This document shows, piece by piece, positions 35,687 to 46,390 of a stretch of 64,000 bases of DNA. This DNA comes from Flavobacterium macacae (GTDB lineage Bacteria; Bacteroidota; Bacteroidia; Flavobacteriales; Flavobacteriaceae): the NCBI RefSeq assembly GCF_003865365.1, contig NZ_RQVR01000012.1:10578-74577 (forward strand), read 5' to 3'. Below the pieces are notes generated by a model that saw nothing but the letters and a program-made list of their open reading frames with translations, searched no databases and was not told the DNA's origin. Positions within the stretch are counted from its first letter, which is position 1, and each line of letters starts with the position of its first letter. The position numbers and the translations under genes are program-made.

Positions 35687-35983
35687 ATGGCAACCCTACA
35701 ACAATCAGCTTCAGGAAAAAAAGACGGAGATATTAGATATTTAACGCCTTTGAACATAGAAACAAACAAAACTAAAAAGTATTGTCGTTTCAAAAAATCT
35801 GGAATCAAATATATCGATTATAAAGATGCAGATTTCTTATTGAAATTTGTTAATGAGCAAGGAAAAATTCTTCCTCGCCGTTTAACAGGAACTTCATTGA
35901 AATACCAAAGAAAAGTGTCAGTTGCTGTAAAAAGAGCTCGTCATTTAGCTTTAATGCCATACGTGGCGGATTTATTAAAATAA
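35687..35983 (+). CDS. rpsR: 30S ribosomal protein S18
   Basis: The 98-residue protein contains [22 protein letters not shown] and the basic [12 protein letters not shown] tail of S18, with a somewhat extended N-terminus as in other Bacteroidetes. It follows rpsF by 5 bases. Confidence 0.98.
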   Translation: MATLQQSASGKKDGDIRYLTPLNIETNKTKKYCRFKKSGIKYIDYKDADFLLKFVNEQGKILPRRLTGTSLKYQRKVSVAVKRARHLALMPYVADLLK

Positions 35984-36046
35984 TAAAAACTCAGTTGTTG
36001 GTTTCTCGTCAAACGGAACCTAACTTCTATAAATAAGGACAACAAC

Positions 36047-36487
36047 ATGGAACTTATCTTAAAAAAAGACGTTCAAAATTTAGGATTTAAAGATGATGTA
36101 GTAACTGTGAAAAACGGATACGGTCGTAACTTTTTGATCCCACAAGGTTTTGCTCATATGGCAACTCCTTCAGCTAAAAAAGTCTTGGCTGAAAACCTAA
36201 GACAAAAAGCGCACAAAGAAGCTAAAATCGTTGATGATGCTAAGAAAATTGCTGAATCATTGAAAGCTATTGAAATCAAAATTACTGCAAAAGCAGGTGG
36301 TGAGAAACTTTTTGGTTCTATCACTAATATTGATATCGCTGAAGCTTTAGAAAAAGCTGGTCAACCAATCGAAAGAAAATTCATCACTTCTGGTGTTGTT
36401 AAACGTACCGGTAAATATGCTGCTAGCGTTAGACTTCACAGAGATGTAATTGTTGAATTACCTTACGAAATCGTTGCTGAAAAATAA
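36047..36487 (+). CDS. rplI: 50S ribosomal protein L9
   Basis: The 146-residue protein has the L9 N-terminal domain (Met-Glu-Leu-Ile-Leu-Lys-Lys-Asp-Val, Gly-Tyr-Gly-Arg-Asn-Phe-Leu-Ile-Pro), the long connecting helix (about 40-75) and the C-terminal domain with Lys-Leu-Phe-Gly-Ser-Ile-Thr. Last gene of the operon, followed 20 bases later by a terminator. Confidence 0.98.
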   Translation: MELILKKDVQNLGFKDDVVTVKNGYGRNFLIPQGFAHMATPSAKKVLAENLRQKAHKEAKIVDDAKKIAESLKAIEIKITAKAGGEKLFGSITNIDIAEALEKAGQPIERKFITSGVVKRTGKYAASVRLHRDVIVELPYEIVAEK

Positions 36488-36506
36488 TATTTCTCAATTG
36501 AAATAT

Positions 36507-36538
36507 AAAATCCCGATGTAAGTCGGGATTTTTTTTTG
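36507..36538 (+). terminator. Terminator of the ribosomal protein operon
   Basis: AAAATCCCGA / TCGGGATTTT form a 10-bp perfect stem with a 6-base loop and are followed by further T residues. Confidence 0.85.
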
Positions 36539-36540
36539 AT

Positions 36541-36630
36541 GTCATTGCGAGGAACGAAGCAATCTCATCACAAATAGAGTATTAATAATAAATTTAATGA
36601 GGAGCAGATTGCTTCGTTCCTCGCAATGAC
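36541..36630. repeat. 25-bp perfect inverted repeat before DUF6495 gene
   Basis: The left arm (36541-36565) reads GTCATTGCGAGGAACGAAGC then AATCT; the right arm (36606-36630) is its exact reverse complement. A 40-base AT-rich spacer lies between. Sequences with this TCATTGCGAGGAACGAAGCA core are, as I recall, dispersed repeats in many bacterial genomes. The right arm ends one base before the preferred ATG (36632) of the next gene, so it takes the place of the normal leader. Confidence 0.85.
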
Positions 36631-36631
36631 T

Positions 36632-37108
36632 ATGAAATACAGAAGACTAACAAAAGAACAGTTCGAAGCGCTTCATCAAGAATTTGCTAATTTTTTGGCA
36701 ACACAATCCATTGACAAAAGCGAGTGGGATAACATTAAAGCGCAACAGCCAGAAGTGGCGGAGCAAGAATTAGACGTTTTCTCTGATTTAATTTGGGAAG
36801 GTGTTTTGACGGGAGCCAATTATTTAGAGCATTTTTCTAAAAATTTTATTTTCCTTTTTCATTGCCAGGAAACTTTAGTAAAAACAATTGTTTTAAAAGC
36901 CTTGGTTCCTGAAACTGATTTTATGACAAAAGAAGGTTTGCAATGGTTGAGTGACAATATGTTTACGGAAACTGTTGAAATTAAACTAGGCCATAAAAAT
37001 TATGACAAAGACAGAAACGAAGCGATTTTTGAATTAATCCAGCAAGGCGCAATTTTAAGCGACGGCCAATTATACCTTCAAATTAATGGAATAATTGAAG
37101 CTTCATAA
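36632..37108 (+). CDS. DUF6495-type conserved hypothetical protein
   Basis: ATG at 36632 gives 158 residues beginning Met-Lys-Tyr-Arg-Arg-Leu; an alternative ATG at 36626 lies inside the inverted repeat and would add Met-Thr. The protein is acidic and largely helical with Ser-Glu-Trp-Asp, Asp-Leu-Ile-Trp-Glu-Gly-Val-Leu and a C-terminal Gly-Gln-Leu-Tyr-Leu-Gln-Ile motif. No catalytic motif or signal peptide is seen. I associate it with the DUF6495 family near rplI and ligA in Flavobacteriaceae. Function unknown. Confidence 0.7.
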   Translation: MKYRRLTKEQFEALHQEFANFLATQSIDKSEWDNIKAQQPEVAEQELDVFSDLIWEGVLTGANYLEHFSKNFIFLFHCQETLVKTIVLKALVPETDFMTKEGLQWLSDNMFTETVEIKLGHKNYDKDRNEAIFELIQQGAILSDGQLYLQINGIIEAS

Positions 37109-37127
37109 TTCGTTTTATTTCCTATAA

Positions 37128-39179
<2,052 letters not shown>

Positions 39180-39224
39180 GTTATTTAACAGATTTTCGCA
39201 GAAGTTAAAAGAGAAAAGATATAA

Positions 39225-39261
39225 AAAAAGCGCTTGGATTTTGTGAATCTTAGCGCTTTTT
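39225..39261. terminator. Bidirectional terminator after ligA
   Basis: AAAAAGCGCT / AGCGCTTTTT form a 10-bp stem, with an inner GATT/AATC pairing, between convergent ligA and the metallophosphoesterase gene. Confidence 0.75.
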
Positions 39262-39286
39262 CTTTGCGTATCTCTGTGAAAGAAAT

Positions 39287-40201
39287 CTAAACTACAATCG
39301 TTCTTCCGTGATTTGATTTGTTTTTATCCTTGTCAAAATAGAAATCAATTCGGCCTAAATTAATTCCGTAGCAGCCCACTTGGTTGACTAAAGTATCAAT
39401 TCCGTCAAGGTTTTTAACAATGGTTGGTTTGTCTAGGAACGTATGCGTATGTCCTCCAATAATCAAATCGATATCTTTTGTTTTTGCCGCTAAATTTAAG
39501 TCAGAAATTTTATTTGGTTCGTTTTTATAAGAATATCCAATGTGTGAAAGGCAAATTATCAGGTCGCATTTTTCTTGCGTTTTGAGGATTCTTGTCATTT
39601 CTTGGGCTGTCTCAACTGGGTCATTATAGATTGTTTCTTTGTAATTTTTTTTGTCAACCAGTCCTTCTAATTCAACGCCAAGCCCAAAAACTCCAATCTT
39701 TATTCCTGCTTTTTTGAAGGTTTTGTAGGGTTTTACGATTCTGTCCAGCATTGTGTTTTTAAAGTCATAATTGGCGCTTACGAAGTCAAATTCTGCGTGA
39801 GGCAATTGCGCCGCAAATCCTTCCAGGCCATTGTCAAAATCGTGGTTTCCCATAGTGGCCAAATCATAATTTAGCATGCTCATTAATTTGAATTCCAATT
39901 CGCCACCGTAATAGTTAAAATACGGCGTTCCTTGAAAAATATCGCCTGCGTCCAAAAGCAGGACATTTGGGTTTTCCTTGCGAATGCTTTCAATTAAAGT
40001 CGCTCTTCGGGCAACGCCGCCCATATTCGCATTTCGCGGATGGTCGGCTGGAAATGGATCGATGTGGCTGTGGACGTCATTGGTATGTAAAACGGTGATG
40101 CATTTTGTTTCTAAAGTGTCAAAACTGCTCAATGACAAGCCGCCGACAGTCAATAATGCGGAACCTGCCACGCTTCCCTGTATAAAATCTCTTCTTTTCA
40201 T
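39287..40201 (-). CDS. 5'-nucleotidase metallophosphoesterase domain, Tat-exported
   Basis: The 304-residue protein has a twin-arginine signal (Met-Lys-Arg-Arg-Asp-Phe-Ile-Gln-Gly) and then a calcineurin-like phosphoesterase domain with its metal motifs: His-Thr-Asn-Asp-Val-His-Ser-His near 39-46, Gly-Asp-Ile-Phe-Gln-Gly-Thr, Gly-Asn-His-Asp-Phe-Asp, and Gly-Gly-His-Thr-His-Thr. It corresponds to the N-terminal half of UshA-type 5'-nucleotidases and stops before the substrate-binding half, which is encoded by the upstream gene of the same operon. Together they would hydrolyse nucleotides or related phosphate esters in the periplasm. Confidence 0.9.
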   Translation of the reverse strand: MKRRDFIQGSVAGSALLTVGGLSLSSFDTLETKCITVLHTNDVHSHIDPFPADHPRNANMGGVARRATLIESIRKENPNVLLLDAGDIFQGTPYFNYYGGELEFKLMSMLNYDLATMGNHDFDNGLEGFAAQLPHAEFDFVSANYDFKNTMLDRIVKPYKTFKKAGIKIGVFGLGVELEGLVDKKNYKETIYNDPVETAQEMTRILKTQEKCDLIICLSHIGYSYKNEPNKISDLNLAAKTKDIDLIIGGHTHTFLDKPTIVKNLDGIDTLVNQVGCYGINLGRIDFYFDKDKNKSNHGRTIVV

Positions 40202-40225
40202 GTTGCTTTTTTCTTTGGATTTAAA

Positions 40226-41008
40226 TTACTCTACAATAATTCTTTGAATTTGGGGAACCGGAATTGTATCCACTTCCTTGAAATAATCAATCCACACATT
40301 TCTTAATTTATAATCCAAATCATAAACGGCAGTTCCTTTTTTAAAGAAATACATGCTGTCGCCTCCGTTGTACAGATAATCGTTTGTTGCCCCATAATAG
40401 GTTTTGTTCAAGTCCAAAGGTTTTCCTTGAATCGAAATGCTTTTGTACGATTTTTCATCTTTGTTCAAAATGATTTGTATTCCAGAAAGCGGATGCGGTT
40501 TTCTTTCCTTAATAATATAATCAGCCATTTCCAAGATTTGCTCGCCTTTCAACGCCACTACGACCAAATTATTTTCAAAAGGCATCAGTTCAAAAGCGGT
40601 TCTAGTGGTTACATTTCCTTGTGGAATAATTGATCTAATGCCACCGTGATTTAAAAGGCAGATATCCACCGATTTTTTTTCTCTTAAATTAAAAATTTTA
40701 TCGGCAGAAGCCAAAGTGATGTCGGCTTGCAGGCTTCCGATTGAAGTTTGCCATTTTCCTTTGCTTTTTTCAAGCGTTTCAGGAGCGTAAGCCAAAATCT
40801 CATTCATGTCTTTATCGATATTTTCGCGATAAGGCCTTACAAATGCTTCAATTTCAGTATTTTCTCCATTTAAATTGGTAACAGCAATTTGTTTTCCTTC
40901 AATTTTTGATACATATTCCTTTTGATTTGAACAACCAAAAGCGAAGAGCATTGTTAAGATTACAACAAAATGTTTTAATATAACGTTGTAGTTTTTTAGA
41001 TTTACCAT
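40226..41008 (-). CDS. 5'-nucleotidase C-terminal domain lipoprotein
   Basis: The 260-residue protein has a lipoprotein signal (Phe-Ala-Phe-Gly-Cys, Cys26) and a 5_nucleotid_C-type domain (about 65-225) with Asn-His-Gly-Gly-Ile-Arg and Met-Pro-Phe-Glu-Asn-Asn-Leu-Val-Val-Val. In UshA this domain provides adenine-base stacking and is fused to the metallophosphoesterase. Here it is a separate gene 24 bases upstream of the phosphoesterase gene, with its own lipoprotein export signal. I infer that the two products meet in the periplasm to form one enzyme. Confidence 0.88.
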   Translation of the reverse strand: MVNLKNYNVILKHFVVILTMLFAFGCSNQKEYVSKIEGKQIAVTNLNGENTEIEAFVRPYRENIDKDMNEILAYAPETLEKSKGKWQTSIGSLQADITLASADKIFNLREKKSVDICLLNHGGIRSIIPQGNVTTRTAFELMPFENNLVVVALKGEQILEMADYIIKERKPHPLSGIQIILNKDEKSYKSISIQGKPLDLNKTYYGATNDYLYNGGDSMYFFKKGTAVYDLDYKLRNVWIDYFKEVDTIPVPQIQRIIVE

Positions 41009-41029
41009 CTGAATTACGGCTTATTTGAT

Positions 41030-41037
41030 TAAATTTG
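41030..41037 (+). promoter_or_regulatory. Candidate -7 box for the DUF6913 gene
   Basis: TAAATTTG fits TAnnTTTG and lies 20 bases before the ATG at 41058; this supports that start over the ATG at 41025. No suitable TTG at -33 was found. Confidence 0.4.
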
Positions 41038-41057
41038 TAGTCCCAAGCAAAAGTACT

Positions 41058-41576
41058 ATGTTTCTGAATTTTTTCAAGAGTTTTTCTGCCAAAAGAATAT
41101 TAAAAAAAAGTGCTCTCCATGTTAAGGGAATCCCCTCAACGCATCCGGTAGGAACGGTTGGTTTGCTTATTGATAAAACTTATTTTGAAAATAAAGTAAA
41201 TTTAATTGAAGAGCTCTTGGCCAACGGAATCAAACGGGAGAACATTCAAATATTGCTTTATAAAGATCGATTCAAGAAAAAAGAAACCATCAATTATCCG
41301 AGTTTCAGCCACAAAGATTTGAGTTTCAAAGGAATTTTAGAAAACAAAAATGTTTCTAACTTTATCAATCAAGAATTTGACATGCTTATCAGTTATTATG
41401 ACACTGAAAAAGCACCTTTGATGATTACGACTTTTAAATCGAAAGCCAATTTTAAGGTTGGATTTTCAACTATCGACAAAAGATTAAACCACTTTATGAT
41501 CAGTACCAATGCTGAAAATTATAAAGTTTTTATATCCGAATTATTCAAATATCTAAAAATACTAAACAAAATATAA
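41058..41576 (+). CDS. DUF6913-type conserved hypothetical protein
   Basis: The chosen ATG gives 172 residues beginning Met-Phe-Leu-Asn-Phe-Phe-Lys-Ser. A longer reading would start at 41025, ahead of the promoter-like box. The protein is basic, mixed alpha/beta, with Gly-Thr-Val-Gly-Leu-Leu-Ile-Asp-Lys near 34-42 and Asp-Met-Leu-Ile-Ser-Tyr-Tyr-Asp near 110-117. No export signal. It ends 2 bases before dapA, a spacing I recall as conserved in Flavobacterium, where the family is called DUF6913. Function unknown. Confidence 0.7.
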   Translation: MFLNFFKSFSAKRILKKSALHVKGIPSTHPVGTVGLLIDKTYFENKVNLIEELLANGIKRENIQILLYKDRFKKKETINYPSFSHKDLSFKGILENKNVSNFINQEFDMLISYYDTEKAPLMITTFKSKANFKVGFSTIDKRLNHFMISTNAENYKVFISELFKYLKILNKI

Positions 41577-41578
41577 TT

Positions 41579-42460
41579 ATGCAGTCACTTATAGGAACAG
41601 GAGTTGCACTTGTTACACCATTCAAAAAAGATTTTTCTGTGGATGTAGAAGCTTTGAAAAGAATTGTCAATTATCAAATCGATAACGGAATCAATTATCT
41701 GGTTGTTTTAGGAACGACTGGAGAACCTGCAACGTTGAAAAAAGAGGAGAAAGAATTGGTGATACAAACAATTATCGAAGCCAATAACGGAAGACTGCCG
41801 TTGGTTTTAGGTGTTGGAGGAAACAATACGGCTGAAGTTGTAGAAGAATTGAAAACAAGAGATTTTGCATCATTTTCTGCTATTCTTTCGGTTTCTCCTT
41901 ATTATAACAAGCCAACTCAAGAAGGAATTTACCAGCATTTTAAAGCGATTGCAGAAGCTTCACCGCTTCCGGTAATTTTATATAACGTTCCTGGAAGAAC
42001 AGGAAGCAACGTGCTGCCATCAACGGTAATCCGTTTGGCTAATGATTTTAAAAACGTAGTTGCGATTAAAGAAGCGGCAGGCGATATGGTTCAGGCAATG
42101 AAAATAATTCAACACAAGCCAAAAGATTTCTTGGTAATTTCTGGAGACGATATGGTAACGCTTCCAATGGTTTTGGCGGGCGGGGCAGGAGTGATTTCGG
42201 TAATTGCAGAAGGTTTTCCAGAGCAATTTTCTGAAATGGTGCGCCTTGGTTTAGAAAGAAAAGTGGACCAAGCTTATGAAATTCACTATCAAATTGCAGA
42301 TGCAATCGATATGATTTTTGAGCAGGGAAACCCGGCTGGTGTTAAAGAAATCTTTAAAACTTTGGGATTGTCGGAAAATACAGTACGTTTGCCTTTGGTA
42401 AATGTTAACGAAGATTTATCCAAAAGAGTAAAAGATTTCGTTGCAAAAACCGTAAATTAG
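41579..42460 (+). CDS. dapA: 4-hydroxy-tetrahydrodipicolinate synthase
   Basis: The 293-residue TIM-barrel enzyme shows Gly-Thr-Thr-Gly-Glu-Pro-Ala-Thr-Leu (near 46-54), Tyr-Asn-Val-Pro-Gly-Arg-Thr-Gly near 136-143, and Schiff-base Lys in Val-Ala-Ile-Lys-Glu-Ala-Ala-Gly-Asp near 161-169. It condenses pyruvate with aspartate semialdehyde, the first step of the diaminopimelate/lysine branch. It follows the DUF6913 gene by 2 bases. Confidence 0.97.
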   Translation: MQSLIGTGVALVTPFKKDFSVDVEALKRIVNYQIDNGINYLVVLGTTGEPATLKKEEKELVIQTIIEANNGRLPLVLGVGGNNTAEVVEELKTRDFASFSAILSVSPYYNKPTQEGIYQHFKAIAEASPLPVILYNVPGRTGSNVLPSTVIRLANDFKNVVAIKEAAGDMVQAMKIIQHKPKDFLVISGDDMVTLPMVLAGGAGVISVIAEGFPEQFSEMVRLGLERKVDQAYEIHYQIADAIDMIFEQGNPAGVKEIFKTLGLSENTVRLPLVNVNEDLSKRVKDFVAKTVN

Positions 42461-42479
42461 TTTTTTAAAAATACAGATT

Positions 42480-42989
42480 ATGTTATCACAAACTATACAA
42501 GACGCATTAAACAAACAAATTAAGGTAGAAGGAGATTCATCTCAAATTTACCTTGCCATGGCATCTTGGGCTGAAGTTCAAGGTTTTGAAGGGATTTCAA
42601 CTTTTATGTTTGCACAGTCAGAAGAAGAAAGATTGCACATGCTGAAATTGGTAAAATACGTGAACCAAAGAGGCGGACAAGCCAAAATTTTTGGGACAGT
42701 TGAGCCGGTTCTAGACTTAACAAGTTACAAAGTTTTGTTTAAGCAATTATTAGAACATGAAATCAAAGTTTCAGAAAGCATCAATGATTTAGTTGGAATT
42801 TCTTTAGACGAAAGAGATTATGCAACGCACAATTTCTTGCAATGGTATGTGGCTGAGCAAATTGAAGAAGAAGCAAACGCCCGATATATCTTAGATAAAA
42901 TCAATCTTATCGGTGACGATAAAGGAGGTTTGTACTTGTTTGACAACGAAATGAAAAATTTTTCCAGTCCAGTTACAGCCCCAAAATAA
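42480..42989 (+). CDS. Ferritin (non-haem, FtnA type)
   Basis: The 169-residue four-helix protein carries the ferroxidase ligands expected for bacterial ferritin: Glu17 region, Glu48-Glu49-Glu50-Arg-Leu-His (Ser-Glu-Glu-Glu-Arg-Leu-His-Met), Glu94, and Gln-Ile-Glu-Glu-Glu-Ala near 126-131. No haem-binding Met of bacterioferritin type is obvious. It stores iron and protects from oxidative damage. It starts 19 bases after dapA and ends at a terminator. Confidence 0.95.
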   Translation: MLSQTIQDALNKQIKVEGDSSQIYLAMASWAEVQGFEGISTFMFAQSEEERLHMLKLVKYVNQRGGQAKIFGTVEPVLDLTSYKVLFKQLLEHEIKVSESINDLVGISLDERDYATHNFLQWYVAEQIEEEANARYILDKINLIGDDKGGLYLFDNEMKNFSSPVTAPK

Positions 42990-43008
42990 ATACGAAAATT
43001 ACTCGTTT

Positions 43009-43038
43009 AAAAAGGTGTCATTTTATGGCATCTTTTTT
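43009..43038 (+). terminator. Terminator after ferritin
   Basis: AAAGGTGTCAT / ATGGCATCTTT form a stem with two G-T pairs and a short T loop, followed by T residues. Confidence 0.65.
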
Positions 43039-43096
43039 TTGCTTTTGAGGGAATTAGCCTCTGAAAAAAAATGTTTTTTTAATCATAATTAATAAC

Positions 43097-43104
43097 TAAA
43101 TTTG
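43097..43104 (+). promoter_or_regulatory. Candidate -7 box for bamD operon
   Basis: TAAATTTG fits TAnnTTTG, 55 bases before the bamD ATG at 43160; no TTG at the right distance upstream. Confidence 0.4.
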
Positions 43105-43159
43105 CGGTTGATTTTTCATTGGCCTTTTGGCGTTGAAGTCAGCTAATACAAACTTGAAA

Positions 43160-43966
43160 ATGAATAAAATATTTTATATACTTTTAATTGCAGTTACTTT
43201 AGGATCTTGCAGTTCTTACCAAAAAGCTTTAAAATCAGAAGATGTTTCTGTAAAATATGATGTCGCTTCAAAAATGTATGAGGCTGAGAAATATACAAAA
43301 GCCATTCGTCTTTTTGAGCAAATTGCACCAACTTATAGAGGTAAGCCTGCAGCTGAGAAAATGTTTTACATGTTTGCACAATCGTATTATAAAACAAAAC
43401 AGTACTATTCAGCAGGTTACCAATTTGAGAGTTTTGCTTCAAGTTATCCAAAAAGTGAAAAAGTAGAAGAAGCTGCTTATTTAGGAGCTGAAAGTTATTC
43501 AAATTTATCACCAAGATATTCTTTGGATCAAGTAGATACTAACAAGGCGATTGACAAATTGCAAAATTTCATTAACAATTATCCAGATTCACCTTATCTT
43601 TCTCAAGCTAACGAAAGAGTAAAGGTTTTAAGAGAAAAATTGGAGAAAAAAGCATTTGAAATCGCAAAGCAATACAACACGATTGGTGGTTACACTAGAG
43701 ATTATTCTGCAGCAATTAAAGCTTTAGATAATTTTATTGCTGATTATCCAGGAACACCTTTTAAAGAAGATGCCTTATATTATAGATTTGATTCAGCCTA
43801 TATCTTAGCATTAAATAGTGTTGAAAACAGAAAAAAAGAAAGATTAGATTTTGCTAAAGGTGCTTACGCATCTTTGATAAAATTCAATGAATCGACAAAA
43901 TATAAAAGTGATGTTGACAAGAAATTGGAAGCCATCGAAAAAGAATTACAACAATTTTCTAATTAA
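43160..43966 (+). CDS. bamD: Outer-membrane assembly lipoprotein BamD
   Basis: ATG at 43160 gives 268 residues with a lipoprotein signal (Leu-Gly-Ser-Cys-Ser-Ser-Tyr, Cys near 17); the longer reading starts at TTG and is rejected. The mature protein is made of TPR-like helical repeats with Tyr-x-x-Ala-x-x-x-Phe-Glu spacing and Tyr-Pro-Asp-Ser-Pro-Tyr and Tyr-Pro-Gly-Thr-Pro-Phe turns, as in BamD/ComL/YfiO. It works with BamA to fold outer-membrane beta-barrels. It heads the bamD-rpoZ-coaBC-porD unit. Confidence 0.92.
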   Translation: MNKIFYILLIAVTLGSCSSYQKALKSEDVSVKYDVASKMYEAEKYTKAIRLFEQIAPTYRGKPAAEKMFYMFAQSYYKTKQYYSAGYQFESFASSYPKSEKVEEAAYLGAESYSNLSPRYSLDQVDTNKAIDKLQNFINNYPDSPYLSQANERVKVLREKLEKKAFEIAKQYNTIGGYTRDYSAAIKALDNFIADYPGTPFKEDALYYRFDSAYILALNSVENRKKERLDFAKGAYASLIKFNESTKYKSDVDKKLEAIEKELQQFSN

Positions 43967-43975
43967 ATAAAAGTC

Positions 43976-44293
43976 ATGGATTTAAAAAAGACGACCGCTC
44001 CAGTAAACACAATTACTTATAATAAGAGTGTGATTGAAGAACCGACAGGTAATGTGTATGAAGCGATAACAATTATGGCTAAAAGAGCAAATCAAATTAA
44101 CTCTGAAATTAAGAAAGAATTGACAGAGAAATTAGAAGAATTTGCTACCTATAACGACAGCTTAGAAGAAATCTTTGAAAACAAAGAACAAATCGAAGTG
44201 TCTAAATTTTATGAAAAATTGCCAAAACCGCACGCTTTAGCGGTACAAGAGTGGCTTGAAGATAAAATTTATCACAGAGATACAACAAAATAA
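43976..44293 (+). CDS. rpoZ: RNA polymerase omega subunit
   Basis: The 105-residue protein contains Asn-Val-Tyr-Glu-Ala-Ile-Thr-Ile-Met-Ala-Lys-Arg-Ala-Asn-Gln-Ile-Asn, the Bacteroidetes form of the omega motif, and an acidic helical C-terminus. Position between bamD and coaBC matches the gene order I know from Bacteroidetes. It helps assemble the beta' subunit. Confidence 0.9.
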   Translation: MDLKKTTAPVNTITYNKSVIEEPTGNVYEAITIMAKRANQINSEIKKELTEKLEEFATYNDSLEEIFENKEQIEVSKFYEKLPKPHALAVQEWLEDKIYHRDTTK

Positions 44294-44299
44294 ATCCTT

Positions 44300-45511
44300 A
44301 TGTCTGTTTTAAACGGTAAAAAAATAGTGCTGGGAGTTTCCGGTGGAATTGCCGCATATAAAACAGCATCTTTAGTAAGGCTATTCATAAAAGCAGGTGC
44401 CAATGTCCAAGTGATAATGACACCTGCTTCTAAGGATTTTGTAACGCCACTTACGCTTTCCACGCTTTCAAAAAATCCGGTGCATTCTACTTTTTATAAT
44501 GAAGAAGATGAAAATGCACAATGGAACAACCACGTTGAATTAGGCCTTTGGGCAGATTTGATGCTGATTGCTCCGGCAACAGCAAACACCATGTCCAAAA
44601 TGGCAAACGGCGCTGTGGATAATCTTTTGATTGCGACTTATTTATCTGCAAAATGTCCGGTTTATTTTGCGCCTGCAATGGACTTGGACATGTACATACA
44701 CCCTTCAACCACTTCCAGTTTTGAACTGCTTCAAAAATTTGGAAACATCATGATTCCTGCTGAATCTGGTGAATTGGCCAGCGGCCTTTCTGGTGAAGGA
44801 AGAATGGCGGAACCCGAAAATATCATCGCTTTTCTAGAAGCGGATCTGGAAAGCAAACTTCCCCTAAAAGGAAAAAAAATCTTAATTACTGCCGGTCCCA
44901 CCTACGAAGCAATCGATCCGGTGCGTTTTATAGGAAATCATTCTTCCGGAAAAATGGGGTTTGATATTGCAAGAAGGGCATCAGAATTAGGTGCTGAAGT
45001 GATCTTGGTTTCAGGGCCGACACATTTAAAATCAGCAAATTCTGCTATAAAATGGATTTCCGTAGTTTCTGCCCAAGATATGTATGAAGCTTGCCATCAG
45101 TATTTTGAAAATGTAGATGTTGCAATTTCAGCAGCGGCGGTTGCAGATTACCGACCAAAATTTGTAGCAGCGCAAAAAATTAAAAAAGCAGCAGTCGATC
45201 TGAATATCGAGCTTGAAAAAACGCAAGATATTTTAGCTTCCTTAGGAAAAATAAAGAAAAATCAGTTTTTAATCGGGTTTGCATTAGAAACAGAGAATGA
45301 AATTGAAAATGCAAAGCTGAAAATCCAGAAAAAAAACCTAGATTTGATAGTTCTCAATTCGCTTCAAGACGAAGGTGCTGGTTTTGGAAAAGCCACCAAT
45401 AAAATTACTTTCATTAGCAAAGATTTCGCTATTGAACCGATGGAGTTAAAATCGAAAGAAGCAGTTGCGGCAGATATTTTAAACAAAGTAATACAACATT
45501 TTTATGCGTAA
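44300..45511 (+). CDS. coaBC: Bifunctional phosphopantothenoylcysteine decarboxylase / phosphopantothenate-cysteine ligase
   Basis: The 403-residue protein joins a flavin-dependent CoaC domain (1-185: Gly-Val-Ser-Gly-Gly-Ile-Ala-Ala-Tyr-Lys near 11-20, His-Val-Glu-Leu near 76-79, Ala-Pro-Ala-Thr-Ala-Asn) to a CoaB domain (190-403: Gly-Pro-Thr-Tyr-Glu-Ala-Ile-Asp-Pro-Val-Arg, Asn-His-Ser-Ser-Gly-Lys-Met-Gly). It carries out two steps of coenzyme A synthesis. The last eight bases overlap porD. Confidence 0.96.
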   Translation: MSVLNGKKIVLGVSGGIAAYKTASLVRLFIKAGANVQVIMTPASKDFVTPLTLSTLSKNPVHSTFYNEEDENAQWNNHVELGLWADLMLIAPATANTMSKMANGAVDNLLIATYLSAKCPVYFAPAMDLDMYIHPSTTSSFELLQKFGNIMIPAESGELASGLSGEGRMAEPENIIAFLEADLESKLPLKGKKILITAGPTYEAIDPVRFIGNHSSGKMGFDIARRASELGAEVILVSGPTHLKSANSAIKWISVVSAQDMYEACHQYFENVDVAISAAAVADYRPKFVAAQKIKKAAVDLNIELEKTQDILASLGKIKKNQFLIGFALETENEIENAKLKIQKKNLDLIVLNSLQDEGAGFGKATNKITFISKDFAIEPMELKSKEAVAADILNKVIQHFYA

Positions 45512-46385
45512 GATATTATTTCTATTTCTTTTGGTAAATGGCGCGATTCAAGCACAAGAATTGAATTGCAAAGTTTCTATAAATTATGACCGTATCACCA
45601 ATGCAAATCCTCAGATTTTTAAAACTTTAGAGCGTTCATTGACTGATTTTATTAATAAAACGAGATGGACAAATCAAACTTTTAAAGACAATGAAAAGAT
45701 TGAATGCAGTATGTTGATTAATGTTTCAGGATATTCTTCTGATCAATTTACAGCGTCGATCCAAGTGCAATCTTCACGACCGATTTTCAATTCATCTTAC
45801 ACATCGCCTGTTTTTAATTACAACGATAAAGACTTTTCTTTTAGGTATTTAGAATTTGAAACCTTAGTTTTTAGTCCAAATAGTTATGACTCTAACTTAA
45901 TTTCTGTAGTTGCATTTTACAGTTATATGATGATGGGTTTGGATGCAGATACTTTTGGTTTAAAAGGTGGCGATCAATATTATGAATTGGCACAAAACGT
46001 AGCTATTTTAGCACAACAAGGTGGTTCAAAAGGTTGGAATCAGTCTGATGGAAATCTCTCTAGATATTTTTTAATCAATGACATACGTTCTAATACTTTC
46101 AGTCCATATCGTGAAGCGATGTACGAATACCATTCAGGTTTAGATATGATGGCTGACAATCAAAAAGCAGCCAAAGAGAAAATTAAAAGATCGGTAAAAA
46201 CGCTTTCTGCCATTTATGATTCGCGACCAAATGCCTTTTTGACTCGAATATTTTTTGATGCTAAAGCAGACGAACTAGTTTCGATTTTTTCAGGTGGACC
46301 AAGTATTGCCGTGGCTGATATGGTAGAAAATTTGAATAAAATTTCTCCTTTGAATTCCAGTAAATGGGGTAATATTAAGTTCTAG
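45504..46385 (+). CDS. porD: PorD-like type IX secretion protein (DUF4835)
   Basis: The 293-residue protein has a short signal peptide (about 1-16, Ile-Gln-Ala-Gln) and the DUF4835 layout: Leu-Asn-Cys-Lys-Val near the mature N-terminus, Phe-Ile-Asn-Lys-Thr-Arg-Trp-Thr, Phe-Tyr-Ser-Tyr-Met-Met-Met-Gly-Leu-Asp-Ala-Asp-Thr-Phe, and Gly-Gly-Asp-x-Tyr-Tyr. DUF4835 proteins are named PorD, a periplasmic T9SS-related factor. It overlaps coaBC by eight bases. The presence of T9SS-sorted proteins in this window fits an active T9SS. Confidence 0.82.
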   Translation: MRKILFLFLLVNGAIQAQELNCKVSINYDRITNANPQIFKTLERSLTDFINKTRWTNQTFKDNEKIECSMLINVSGYSSDQFTASIQVQSSRPIFNSSYTSPVFNYNDKDFSFRYLEFETLVFSPNSYDSNLISVVAFYSYMMMGLDADTFGLKGGDQYYELAQNVAILAQQGGSKGWNQSDGNLSRYFLINDIRSNTFSPYREAMYEYHSGLDMMADNQKAAKEKIKRSVKTLSAIYDSRPNAFLTRIFFDAKADELVSIFSGGPSIAVADMVENLNKISPLNSSKWGNIKF

Positions 46386-46390
46386 TTTTT

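Noticed and set aside
39287..41008. Frameshift as the cause of the split 5'-nucleotidase
   Set aside because: The genes are in the wrong order for a broken UshA and each has its own export signal and start, so they are separate genes.
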